Shown: in pieces, positions 18,257 through 25,271 of the stretch
How the letters are laid out: every line of letters starts with the position of its first letter
Position numbering within the stretch: position 1 is the stretch's first letter
Notes under the pieces: generated by a model
What the model was told of the DNA's origin: nothing
The model's database searches: none
What the model saw: only the letters and a program-made list of their open reading frames with translations
Made by a program: the position numbers and the translations under genes
Assembly: GCF_900098745.1 (NCBI RefSeq)
Contig: NZ_FQTT01000010.1
Span: 143,538-207,537 of the forward strand
Source of the DNA: Actinomyces glycerinitolerans
Lineage (GTDB): Bacteria; Actinomycetota; Actinomycetes; Actinomycetales; Actinomycetaceae
DNA: 64,000 nucleotides
Direction: 5' to 3'

Positions 18257-19273
18257 TCACCACAGACTCGTCTTGGCGAACTTGCGGGACGCGAAGTTGG
18301 CGGCCATGACCATGATCAGCCCGATCAATGACTCGAACAGGCCGATGGCTGCCGCATAGCTGAAGTTGGACGACTGCAGGCCCACCCGGTACAGGTAGGT
18401 GGAGATGACATCGCCGGTCTCATAGGTCAGCGGGTTGTAGATCAGCAGGATCTTCTCAAAGCCCACCGCCAGGAAGGAGCCGACGTTGAGAATCAGTAGC
18501 GTGACGATAGTGGGCCGAATTCCCGGCAGCGTGATGTGCCAGGTCTGCTGCCAGCGGTTGGCGCCGTCGATCTGGGCAGCCTCATACAAGGAGTCATCAA
18601 TGGTGGTGAGCGCCGCCAGATACAGGATCGTCCCCCAGCCAACGGTCTGCCACACGTCGGAGATGACGTAGATGGGCACGAACGCCTTGGCCGTTTGAAT
18701 GAAGTTGACCGCCTGACCGCCCAAGGCGGTGATCAGGCTGTTGATCGGGCCGTCCACCGCGACGACTTCCATGATGATCCCCGCAATGATGACCATCGAG
18801 AGGAAGTGTGGCAGGTATGAAACGGTCTGAACGATCTTCTTGAACCAGACTCGGCGGACCTCGTTCAGGAGCAGGGCCAGGATGATCGGTGCCGGGAAGG
18901 AGACCAGCAGTGTCGAGAAACCGATGACCACCGTGTTACGGAACACCCGCCAGAAGGTGGGGTCCGCGATGAACATCTTGACATATTTCAGCCCCACCCA
19001 TTCCTCGCCGTACATGGAACCGCCGGGCACGAATCGGCGGAAGGCAATGACGTTGCCGACCATCGGTGCGTACCGGAAGACGATGAACCAGATCACCGGG
19101 ATAACCACGAGGGTATAGAGCTGCCAGTCGCCTCGACGACTGCTCCTGCGCCTGCCGGGTCGTCCCGTACCCCTGCGGGTTCGCTTACTGAAGGCCGAAG
19201 CTGTAGGCATGGAGGGCGCGCGGCGCCCGGTTGCCCGGGGCACGCTCGGCGCTGTATCCACTGCTTCTGCCAC
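18257..19273 (-). CDS. LplB-type permease (aldouronate importer)
   Basis: 338 residues. GTG start at 19273, chosen because AAGGAGGTG lies seven bases before it. A basic cytoplasmic N-terminus of about 50 residues is followed by six membrane segments and the EAA loop EAAQIDGANRWQQTWHITLPGI. The end (LIMVMAANFASRKFAKTSLW) is typical of LplB proteins. First gene of the aldouronate operon, preceded by a good promoter and palindromes. Confidence 0.92.
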   Translation of the reverse strand: MAEAVDTAPSVPRATGRRAPSMPTASAFSKRTRRGTGRPGRRRSSRRGDWQLYTLVVIPVIWFIVFRYAPMVGNVIAFRRFVPGGSMYGEEWVGLKYVKMFIADPTFWRVFRNTVVIGFSTLLVSFPAPIILALLLNEVRRVWFKKIVQTVSYLPHFLSMVIIAGIIMEVVAVDGPINSLITALGGQAVNFIQTAKAFVPIYVISDVWQTVGWGTILYLAALTTIDDSLYEAAQIDGANRWQQTWHITLPGIRPTIVTLLILNVGSFLAVGFEKILLIYNPLTYETGDVISTYLYRVGLQSSNFSYAAAIGLFESLIGLIMVMAANFASRKFAKTSLW

Positions 19274-19304
19274 GACACATCACCTCCTTGTGACTTTACG
19301 GCTT

Positions 19305-19318
19305 GCGAACGTTTTCGC
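19305..19318. promoter_or_regulatory. Operator of the aldouronate operon
   Basis: GCGAACGTTTTCGC: 5-bp arms around a 4-bp centre, about 26 bp downstream of the -10 element and 32 bp before the LplB start. Read on the minus strand it contains CGAAAACGTTCG, which differs at one base from CGAAAACGTGCG in the CE7 operator at 20558-20575. A further CGAAAACG lies at 19407-19414, upstream of the promoter. Confidence 0.65.
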
Positions 19319-19326
19319 GTCACCGT

Positions 19327-19336
19327 TCGCTAGCGA
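19327..19336. promoter_or_regulatory. Second palindrome at the LplB transcription start
   Basis: TCGCTAGCGA is a perfect 10-bp palindrome that begins 8 bp past the -10 element, at the expected start of transcription. It may be a second regulator site. Confidence 0.4.
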
Positions 19337-19343
19337 CGACCTT

Positions 19344-19372
19344 AGAGTAACGTCGCGAGTCACTCTCGTCAA
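19344..19372 (-). promoter_or_regulatory. Promoter of the aldouronate operon
   Basis: On the minus strand, TTGACG (19372-19367), a 17-bp spacer, then TACTCT (19349-19344). Confidence 0.65.
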
Positions 19373-19481
19373 GGATTTGTCTTGCCGTACACGAAAATTG
19401 GATCGGCGAAAACGGTGGGATGATAGACCTGCTCTCACCCACCCGCGCGAATTGCCGTAAATTGCCTAACGACAAGACTAT

Positions 19482-19533
19482 TAGGCCGGCTAGGCCGCGC
19501 AGAGCTCTAGGCCGGCTAGGCCGCGCAGAGCTC
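19482..19533. repeat. Perfect 26-bp tandem duplication across the CE7 stop codon
   Basis: Units 19482-19507 and 19508-19533 are identical. The second unit encodes the last residues of the CE7 protein (ELCAA) and its TAG stop; the first is a non-coding copy just beyond it. Confidence 0.85.
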
Positions 19534-20493
19534 GCGGATCCACGTGAGCTGACGGCGCAGATAGTAGAACTCGCCGCCCTCATGCCCGTTGTCCGAGTAG
19601 ATCTCCACCTCTGTCGGGCCGGCGTATGCCGCCAGCGCCTGTTGACCGCCCAAGGGTGGACAGCAGGTATCGCGCAACCCCAGCCCCCAAAGCGACGGGG
19701 CCTGGGCACGCCGCGCATGGTTGACGCCGTCGACGTAGGCCAGGGTGCGGAAGACCACCTCACGCTCGGCTCGCCGCACCGACAGGTATCGGACCAGTTC
19801 CGCGTAGGGCTCGCCCTGCGCAGACTGATAGACGGCCGGAATGTCGCAAAGAAAGGGGACGGATACGGTCACTCCGCGCAGGTCGGACACCAGTCCGGCA
19901 ACGGCAAGAGCAACGCCGCCCCCCTGAGAGTTTCCCATCACGATCACGCGCTCGGCGTCGACGTCCGGCAGTTTGCGTACCGCATCCACGGCGCGCACCG
20001 CGTCCACGATGAGGCGGCGGTAATAGTACGTTTCGGGCGCGGAGATGCCACGGGTGACAACGCCGGGCGCTTCGGGGGCGCCGTCGTGGAGATCCGGCGT
20101 GTCCCCACCGCTCCCATATCCGCACCCCTGCCCGCGTACGTCAAGCAGCAGGTGTGCCATACCCGCGGCCGCTACGTGGGGATTCTCGCCCGGCAGTCCA
20201 CGCCCGCGGCCGTAGCCCGGAATCTGAACCACGCAGGGTAGCGGTTCATCGTCGCACCTTGCCGGCCGGGACAGCCACGCCTTCACCCGCTGCCCGCCGA
20301 ACCCCCTGAAGGAGATGTCCCAGTAGCGCAGCTCCGAGAGGGGCTGCTCCACGGCGACGCGTTCAGTCGTCCTCGCCTCGGGATCGAAGCTGCGCGCCTC
20401 ATCCAACGTCCGCGCCCAGAAACGATCGAAGTCATCTGGTTCCGATACGACTGAAGGCGGAAGCGGGCCGAGTTGCGGGGGCAAAGTAGCCAT
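19516..20493 (-). CDS. axe: CE7 acetylxylan esterase / cephalosporin-C deacetylase
   Basis: 325 residues from the ATG at 20493 (GGGAGG six bases upstream); an earlier ATG sits directly on the binding site. No signal peptide, so it deacetylates imported xylo-oligosaccharides in the cytoplasm, as other CE7 enzymes do. Catalytic triad: Ser189 in GNSQGG, Asp275 in LRDTCCPP and His304 in DNGHEGG. The RGQG motif (DVRGQGCGYGSGG) and the segment GVTVSVPFLCDIPAVYQ are diagnostic. It is divergent from a LacI gene, with a perfect operator between, and is followed on the same strand by the aldouronate operon. Confidence 0.94.
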   Translation of the reverse strand: MATLPPQLGPLPPSVVSEPDDFDRFWARTLDEARSFDPEARTTERVAVEQPLSELRYWDISFRGFGGQRVKAWLSRPARCDDEPLPCVVQIPGYGRGRGLPGENPHVAAAGMAHLLLDVRGQGCGYGSGGDTPDLHDGAPEAPGVVTRGISAPETYYYRRLIVDAVRAVDAVRKLPDVDAERVIVMGNSQGGGVALAVAGLVSDLRGVTVSVPFLCDIPAVYQSAQGEPYAELVRYLSVRRAEREVVFRTLAYVDGVNHARRAQAPSLWGLGLRDTCCPPLGGQQALAAYAGPTEVEIYSDNGHEGGEFYYLRRQLTWIRELCAA

Positions 20494-20557
20494 GCACATC
20501 CTCCCTTGAGGTGCGGCAGCCACACCGGTGCGGCGCGCAGCCGCATTTCGAGGTCTT

Positions 20558-20575
20558 TCGCACGTTTTCGTGCGA
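20558..20575. promoter_or_regulatory. Perfect palindromic operator of the CE7 gene
   Basis: TCGCACGTTTTCGTGCGA: 7-bp arms, TTTT centre. It starts 5 bp after the -10 element of the CE7 promoter, so a bound repressor would cover the start of transcription. Confidence 0.75.
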
Positions 20576-20580
20576 TCGCG

Positions 20581-20610
20581 AGTGTAAGCTGCAACTCCTG
20601 CTCAGGACAA
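20581..20610 (-). promoter_or_regulatory. Promoter of the CE7 esterase
   Basis: On the minus strand, TTGTCC (20610-20605), an 18-bp spacer, then TACACT (20586-20581). Confidence 0.55.
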
Positions 20611-20744
20611 GGTCACCGGCACGGACCAATGGCAGAAACATCGGTACAGGGGCAGGGGCAAGGACACTACGCTTGCTGGAACAACACTTGTACCACCGGC
20701 TTCTACCCGCGCCGGTGTGGGGCGACCCGAGAATGGAGGACACT

Positions 20745-21779
20745 GTGACTCCGCGCGAACGCGTCACGCTTGACACCATAGCTGCAGCCGCTCAGGTCTC
20801 GCGCGCAACCGTGTCCAAGGCGATCAATGGCCGTCAGGACGTCTCTGCGCGTACACGTCGACAGATCCTTGACCTGGCCGAACAACTCGGCTATGAGGCG
20901 CCTACATCCGCAGAGCGGAGTTCCCCGACGATCACAATCGTCTTCGATTCTCTCGATACGTACTACACCAACCGCGTGCTCGCCGGGGCGGTAGCGGCAG
21001 CGCACGATCATGGCGCCATTCTTGATGTCCGCTCCTTCAATGACCGTCGAGAGGCCGCGTCCGACTCCTGGGTGCGACGGATCGTGGCAGAAGGTCATTT
21101 AGCACTGATCGTTGTCACCATGGAACTGTCTGATGCGCAGATCGACGCGGTGCATACACTCCAGCTGCCTGTGATCACCGTAGACCCGGCTCAAGAAACC
21201 CCCGACGGGGTGCTTGAGATCTCCTCGACCAACTGGAACGGCGGCATGGCCGCCACCCAGCACCTGCTCGCACTGGGGCACCAGCGCATAGCCTTCGTCG
21301 CCGGCCCGGAGCGCTCGCTACCGGCCCGGGAACGCCTGCTCGGTTTCCGTTCCGCCATGATGGATGCCGGCCTCGACGTGGATCCCACACTCATCCTTGG
21401 GAACAGCTTCACTTATGCCAATGGGCTGCGCGCGGGGCTGACCCTGCTCGATATCGCGCCGGAAAGCCGTCCCACCGCCGTCATGTGCGCCTGCGACGTC
21501 TCCGCAATAGGCGTATATGAGGCTGCCCGTCAGCACGGACTGTCCGTTCCCGACGAACTCAGTGTTGTCGGCTATGACGACACTTTCCTTGCCGAGTGCG
21601 CCGCTCCCCCGCTCACAACCGTTCACCAGGCGCTGGAGACGATGGGGGCGCGGGCAGTCGAGGCGTCCCTAGACCTCGCCGAAGACTCCACAGGAACCAA
21701 GACCAAGCGAACGATCGGCTCGGTCAAGATTCCTACGCGCCTGGTCGAGCGCGCCTCGACGGCGCCGCCGCGGGTGTAG
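20745..21779 (+). CDS. LacI-family regulator, probably of the CE7 and aldouronate genes
   Basis: 344 residues from the GTG at 20745, which has GGAGG five bases before it; an ATG at 20733 is the alternative. Helix-turn-helix VTLDTIAAAAQVSRATVSKAINGRQDVS, then a sensor domain (TIVFDSLDTYYTNRVLAGA, GHQRIAFVAGPERS, ELSVVGYDDTF) and the C-terminal RASTAPP motif. It is divergent from the CE7 esterase and closest to the operators at 20558 and 19305, which share a core, so it is the best candidate to bind both. Its ligand would be an aldouronate or xylo-oligosaccharide. The 3' end is nearly identical in DNA to that of the LacI gene at 32822. Confidence 0.92.
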   Translation: MTPRERVTLDTIAAAAQVSRATVSKAINGRQDVSARTRRQILDLAEQLGYEAPTSAERSSPTITIVFDSLDTYYTNRVLAGAVAAAHDHGAILDVRSFNDRREAASDSWVRRIVAEGHLALIVVTMELSDAQIDAVHTLQLPVITVDPAQETPDGVLEISSTNWNGGMAATQHLLALGHQRIAFVAGPERSLPARERLLGFRSAMMDAGLDVDPTLILGNSFTYANGLRAGLTLLDIAPESRPTAVMCACDVSAIGVYEAARQHGLSVPDELSVVGYDDTFLAECAAPPLTTVHQALETMGARAVEASLDLAEDSTGTKTKRTIGSVKIPTRLVERASTAPPRV

Positions 21780-21783
21780 CGGA

Positions 21784-21805
21784 TCGTCGCGAGTTGGCGC
21801 GACGA
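21784..21805 (+). terminator. Short hairpin after LacI gene
   Basis: 8-bp arms TCGTCGCG and CGCGACGA with a 6-nt loop, four bases past the stop. It separates the LacI gene from the isomerase gene that follows. Confidence 0.5.
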
Positions 21806-21867
21806 GCCTAGAACCGCGAGCACCACCAGCCTCCCCTGTGAGCAACAAGGCGAGTCACCCCCCACCA

Positions 21868-21897
21868 TTGCATTTGTTTCTGCGACACGCCTAAACT
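21868..21897 (+). promoter_or_regulatory. Promoter of the RpiB-like gene
   Basis: TTGCAT (21868-21873), an 18-bp spacer, then TAAACT (21892-21897). An inverted repeat TGCGAC/GTCGCA (21881-21886 and 21901-21906) flanks the -10 element and may be an operator, so the isomerase gene is probably controlled on its own. Confidence 0.5.
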
Positions 21898-21975
21898 TTC
21901 GTCGCAAGGGAAGCCACCCAGCGCACTGCCCGCGCCCCCGCCAAAGGCGCCGGGCACATCCGAAGAAGGACCACC

Positions 21976-22416
21976 ATGAAGCTCGCATTCGGCTGCGACC
22001 CCAACGCCACAGCACTCAAACACCTGCTGATCACCGAGGCGTCCGCCCTCGGCCATGAGATCATCGACTACCCCTCTGACGACCCCATCTATGCCAATGT
22101 CGCTATCCGAGTCGCCCAGGACGTCGCCGCTGGTTTGGCGGACCGCGGGATATTGTTGTGCGGAACGGGCATCGGTGTCTCAATCGCCGCCAACAAGGTT
22201 GCCGGAGCCTACTGTGCCTGTATCAGCGACGCCTACCAGGCTCAGCGCGCGGCCCGATCCAATGACGCGAACCTCGTCTCGATGGGGGCACAGGTCGTCG
22301 GTCCCGAGACGGCCAAATTCCTTCTGCGCGAGTACCTCGACGGCGTCTTCGACCCCGCCGGTAGGTCCGCCCCCAAGGTCGACCGTATTCGCGATTACGA
22401 GGCAAGTAGAGCCTGA
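21976..22416 (+). CDS. RpiB/LacAB-family sugar-phosphate isomerase
   Basis: 146 residues; GAAGGACCACC before ATG. The catalytic loop LCGTGIGVSIAANK with Cys62 is intact. The first motif is unusual: ribose-phosphate isomerases read G(S/C)DHAG at residues 7-11, but here it is GCDPNA, so the His after Asp is missing. Departures here occur in family members with other substrates, such as tetrulose-phosphate isomerases. The enzyme should interconvert an aldose and a ketose phosphate. Nearby are a DAK-family kinase, a TIM-barrel isomerase and a dehydrogenase, which points to a short sugar rather than ribose 5-phosphate. Family confident, substrate unknown. Confidence 0.85.
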   Translation: MKLAFGCDPNATALKHLLITEASALGHEIIDYPSDDPIYANVAIRVAQDVAAGLADRGILLCGTGIGVSIAANKVAGAYCACISDAYQAQRAARSNDANLVSMGAQVVGPETAKFLLREYLDGVFDPAGRSAPKVDRIRDYEASRA

Positions 22417-22437
22417 GGCCTCGCGCTGCAACGTGGT

Positions 22438-22475
22438 CGGGAGCCGCATGCAAAGCATCAGTTACCCGGCTCCCG
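22438..22475. terminator. Bidirectional hairpin terminator
   Basis: 9-bp perfect stem (22438-22446 CGGGAGCCG and 22467-22475) with a 20-nt loop, extended outward by an imperfect GTGG/CCCAC, between converging genes. Confidence 0.55.
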
Positions 22476-22496
22476 GCCCACGCCCGCGGCCCGCGC

Positions 22497-23408
22497 TCAC
22501 ATTCCGAGCCCCGACGCCCTGGCATTCGCTTCGATCAGGGTCATCCAGGCGTCGATCCTGGCGAGCGAACGGTCCGAGACCACGAGCTCGGGCGTGTTCA
22601 GGTGCCCGTGAAGCGCTTCCGGCTCGCAGAACTGGACTACGTCGTTACCTGCGGCTGCCAGAGAGGCCGCCAGCGTCTGCCCGCTCGCCCTCAGGCCGTC
22701 CAGCTCCGAATTGAGGACATAGACCGGGGGGAGCCCACTCAGGTCGCCGTCGCCGGGGAAGGCGTAGGGCTCCTCCATCCGGTCCTCCGTCCCCACGAAG
22801 TTGAGATTCATCAGGTGGACCCGCAACGGCGAGTAACGCTGCTCGAAGGGGATGCGAAGGTATTTGTTACGCAATTCCGGCGTCATCGGCGGCAGCACCG
22901 AGTGGGCCGTCGGGTACACCAGCGGAATGCCGGCGGGCAACTGGCCGCCCTCGTCGCGAAGACGTTGCGCCGCGGACAGCGCCACACTCGCGCCAGCACT
23001 CGCCCCTCCCAGATACCAGACGGAGGTCACACCAGCGAGACTCGGCAGCGCCGCACAAACGTCGACAACCTCATCGATCGGGACAGGGAAGCGAATGCCC
23101 GCGGCCGCCCTCGGAGGCCATGGCCACTCATCACCCGCGGGGATGTGCTCCGCAAGGGAATAGTCCACAACGGCGACTGTGCATCCCCTGCGCGAGAGGT
23201 GTCCGGCAACACTCATCGCCTCCGGCATGTTGATCGCCCCACGGATGTAAGCGGAACCATGGAGCCAGACCACTACTGGCTCACTAGGAATGCCGCTGTC
23301 CGGAGTCCACAGCCGCACGGTAACCTCGCCATGACGCGTCGGAACCGCGGTGTCACGCCACTGCACTCCTCCGCCCCGCCGAGCCGGCCCGCTTACCTCT
23401 GTACTCAT
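22497..23408 (-). CDS. Alpha/beta-hydrolase esterase (HSL-like)
   Basis: 303 residues, no signal peptide. Nucleophile Ser137 lies in GGASAGAS (GxSxG) and the catalytic His267 in ALHGHL; the acid is probably the Asp in NSELDGLRASG. The oxyanion motif is HGSAY rather than the HGGG usual in hormone-sensitive-lipase relatives. Such enzymes hydrolyse small esters. It is the last gene of cassette 2, 114 bp after the kinase, so it may remove acetyl or another acyl group from the imported glycoside. No specific substrate can be named. Confidence 0.8.
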   Translation of the reverse strand: MSTEVSGPARRGGGVQWRDTAVPTRHGEVTVRLWTPDSGIPSEPVVVWLHGSAYIRGAINMPEAMSVAGHLSRRGCTVAVVDYSLAEHIPAGDEWPWPPRAAAGIRFPVPIDEVVDVCAALPSLAGVTSVWYLGGASAGASVALSAAQRLRDEGGQLPAGIPLVYPTAHSVLPPMTPELRNKYLRIPFEQRYSPLRVHLMNLNFVGTEDRMEEPYAFPGDGDLSGLPPVYVLNSELDGLRASGQTLAASLAAAGNDVVQFCEPEALHGHLNTPELVVSDRSLARIDAWMTLIEANARASGLGM

Positions 23409-23522
23409 AGTGCCAATGTCCTCTTCCTACCGCTTCTGGCTACCAGCCCCGCAGGACCCGGAGCGAGTGTGCGGCTGGGCGCATGCAGACCTCTGCCGCA
23501 CCACGCCCAGCCGTGCTCGCCA

Positions 23523-25271
23523 TCACGAGCCGGTCTCCCCCTCTCTCGCGCGGAGCAGGCTCCCGACGGCAGCGGCACACATCCCGAAGGAGACGGCCCC
23601 GGGGTCCGGATGCCCAATAGACCTCTCGGCGAGCGGACGTGCCCTTCCCCTTCGTGGTGACAGGACTCTCGTCTCCTCGGCTGCACGGCACGCCTCGGAC
23701 GCGGCCGCGCTCCAAGCGTCACTCAATGATGCCTGCGCATCGATTTCGAGACGCAGGCGGTCCCGGAACGGAACTGCCGCGTCTATGACCGTCTTGTCCC
23801 CGAGCTCGGCCTTTCCCAGATCGGTCATCGCCAGGACGAAACGCTCCACAGCGGCTGCCACATCCGCGGGCACAACCGTGACCTCGTTGCCGAGCCCGGC
23901 CCCCAGCGCTCTAAGCGCAGCACCCCACAGGACACCCGAGGTGCCGCCGGCGTGCTCCGCCCACGCGTCGCCGGCGCTTGCGAGCACGCCGGCGGCGCCC
24001 CATCCCGTTGCGAGGGCCGCCGTAGCCGCGTCTACGGCGCAGTCGACTCCGCGAACCATACCGCGGCCGTGGTCGCCGTCGCCGGCCACCTGGTCGATGC
24101 GGCCCAGTTCGTCCTCCCGCTCGTGCAGCACCGCCTGCATGGCCCGCAGGCAGTCGACAACCAGAGCGCCGACGACGCGCGAATCCTCCGATCCCAAGGG
24201 CGACTCGACGTCGGGTTCTGAATAGAAATACTCGACGGCTTCCTCATCGGCGGTTGCGGATGCGGCCGTCCCCTCAAGCACACCGCGCCGGAAGGCAGGA
24301 GTGTCGGCCGGTGCCAGCCACAGGGCCTCCAACTCATCATCCAGCCAGCACAGCGTGAGTGACACCCCGGCCATGTCAAGGCTCGTCACGAGTTCCCCGA
24401 CCTCGGGCGCGACTACCTCCAGACCCGCCTCCCGCAACATGGCCGCTACATGACCCCACAAGAGGAAGAGTTCCTCGTACTTCGTTGAGCCAAGGCCGTT
24501 GAGTATCGCGGCGACCCGTGTTCCCGATCCTGCCGGACGTTCCGAGAGCAGGCGCCCCACGAGGAGCGCGGCCAGCTCGTCAGCGGGCATCCAGTCGATA
24601 TCCTCCAGCCCCGGCTCCCCATGGATCCCCAGGCCGAGGCCCATCTTGCCCTCGGGCACGGTGAAGTGGGGCTCCCGGGCGCCGGGGAAGGTGCAACCCG
24701 CGAAGGCCACCCCGAGGGAGAAGGTCGCGGCGTTGGCCCTCAGCCCCAACCGGACCACCTCGTCGAGATCGTCACCGCGCTCCGCCGCCGCACCCAGAAT
24801 CTTGAACACCACGAAGTCCCCAGCAATCCCGCGCCGCTTCGAGGACTGTGCGGGCGGCGCGGAGGCGATGTCATCGGTGATGACCAGCTGTCGGGTCTCA
24901 ATTCCCTCCGCGGTGAGTCGCTCTCCCGCGAGACCGAAGTTCATGACGTCGCCCGCGTAGTTGCCGTAGCTGATGACCACCCCTGCCCCGGAGCTGGCAG
25001 CCCGCGCCACCGAGTACGCCTGTACGGTGGACGGCGAGGTGAAGAGATTGCCGATGACAGCGCCGTCCCCCATTCCGGGGCCGACGACGCCGGCGAAGGC
25101 CGGATAGTGGCCGGAACCACCGCCATAGATGACGGCCACTTTTGGCTTCATCGAACGTCGACGTCTCACGACACCACCGGGAACAAGACGGAGTCGGTCG
25201 GAGTGCAGGTCGACGAATCCCCGGGTCGCATCCTCGGTGAAATCGGCTGGGCTGTTGTAAATCATGGTCAT
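23523..25271 (-). CDS. DAK-family kinase (fused DhaK and DhaL domains), probably a tetrulose-type kinase
   Basis: 582 residues from the ATG at 25271 (GGGGAGG upstream). This ATG overlaps the GH120 stop (ATGA), so the genes are coupled. Residues 1-330 form the DhaK substrate domain: His55 in GGGSGHYP and His217 in GIHGEPG, the residue that binds the carbonyl covalently in the family. The C-terminal part is the ATP-binding DhaL domain (VAGDGDHGRGMVRG). GSGHYPAF instead of GSGHEP is, as I recall, typical of the group that includes erythrulose kinases rather than dihydroxyacetone kinases. It should phosphorylate a short ketose using ATP. The last 40 residues (after AEETRVLSPRRGRARPLAERSIGHPDPGAVSF) still match the family. 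Confidence 0.88.
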   Translation of the reverse strand: MTMIYNSPADFTEDATRGFVDLHSDRLRLVPGGVVRRRRSMKPKVAVIYGGGSGHYPAFAGVVGPGMGDGAVIGNLFTSPSTVQAYSVARAASSGAGVVISYGNYAGDVMNFGLAGERLTAEGIETRQLVITDDIASAPPAQSSKRRGIAGDFVVFKILGAAAERGDDLDEVVRLGLRANAATFSLGVAFAGCTFPGAREPHFTVPEGKMGLGLGIHGEPGLEDIDWMPADELAALLVGRLLSERPAGSGTRVAAILNGLGSTKYEELFLLWGHVAAMLREAGLEVVAPEVGELVTSLDMAGVSLTLCWLDDELEALWLAPADTPAFRRGVLEGTAASATADEEAVEYFYSEPDVESPLGSEDSRVVGALVVDCLRAMQAVLHEREDELGRIDQVAGDGDHGRGMVRGVDCAVDAATAALATGWGAAGVLASAGDAWAEHAGGTSGVLWGAALRALGAGLGNEVTVVPADVAAAVERFVLAMTDLGKAELGDKTVIDAAVPFRDRLRLEIDAQASLSDAWSAAASEACRAAEETRVLSPRRGRARPLAERSIGHPDPGAVSFGMCAAAVGSLLRAREGETGS

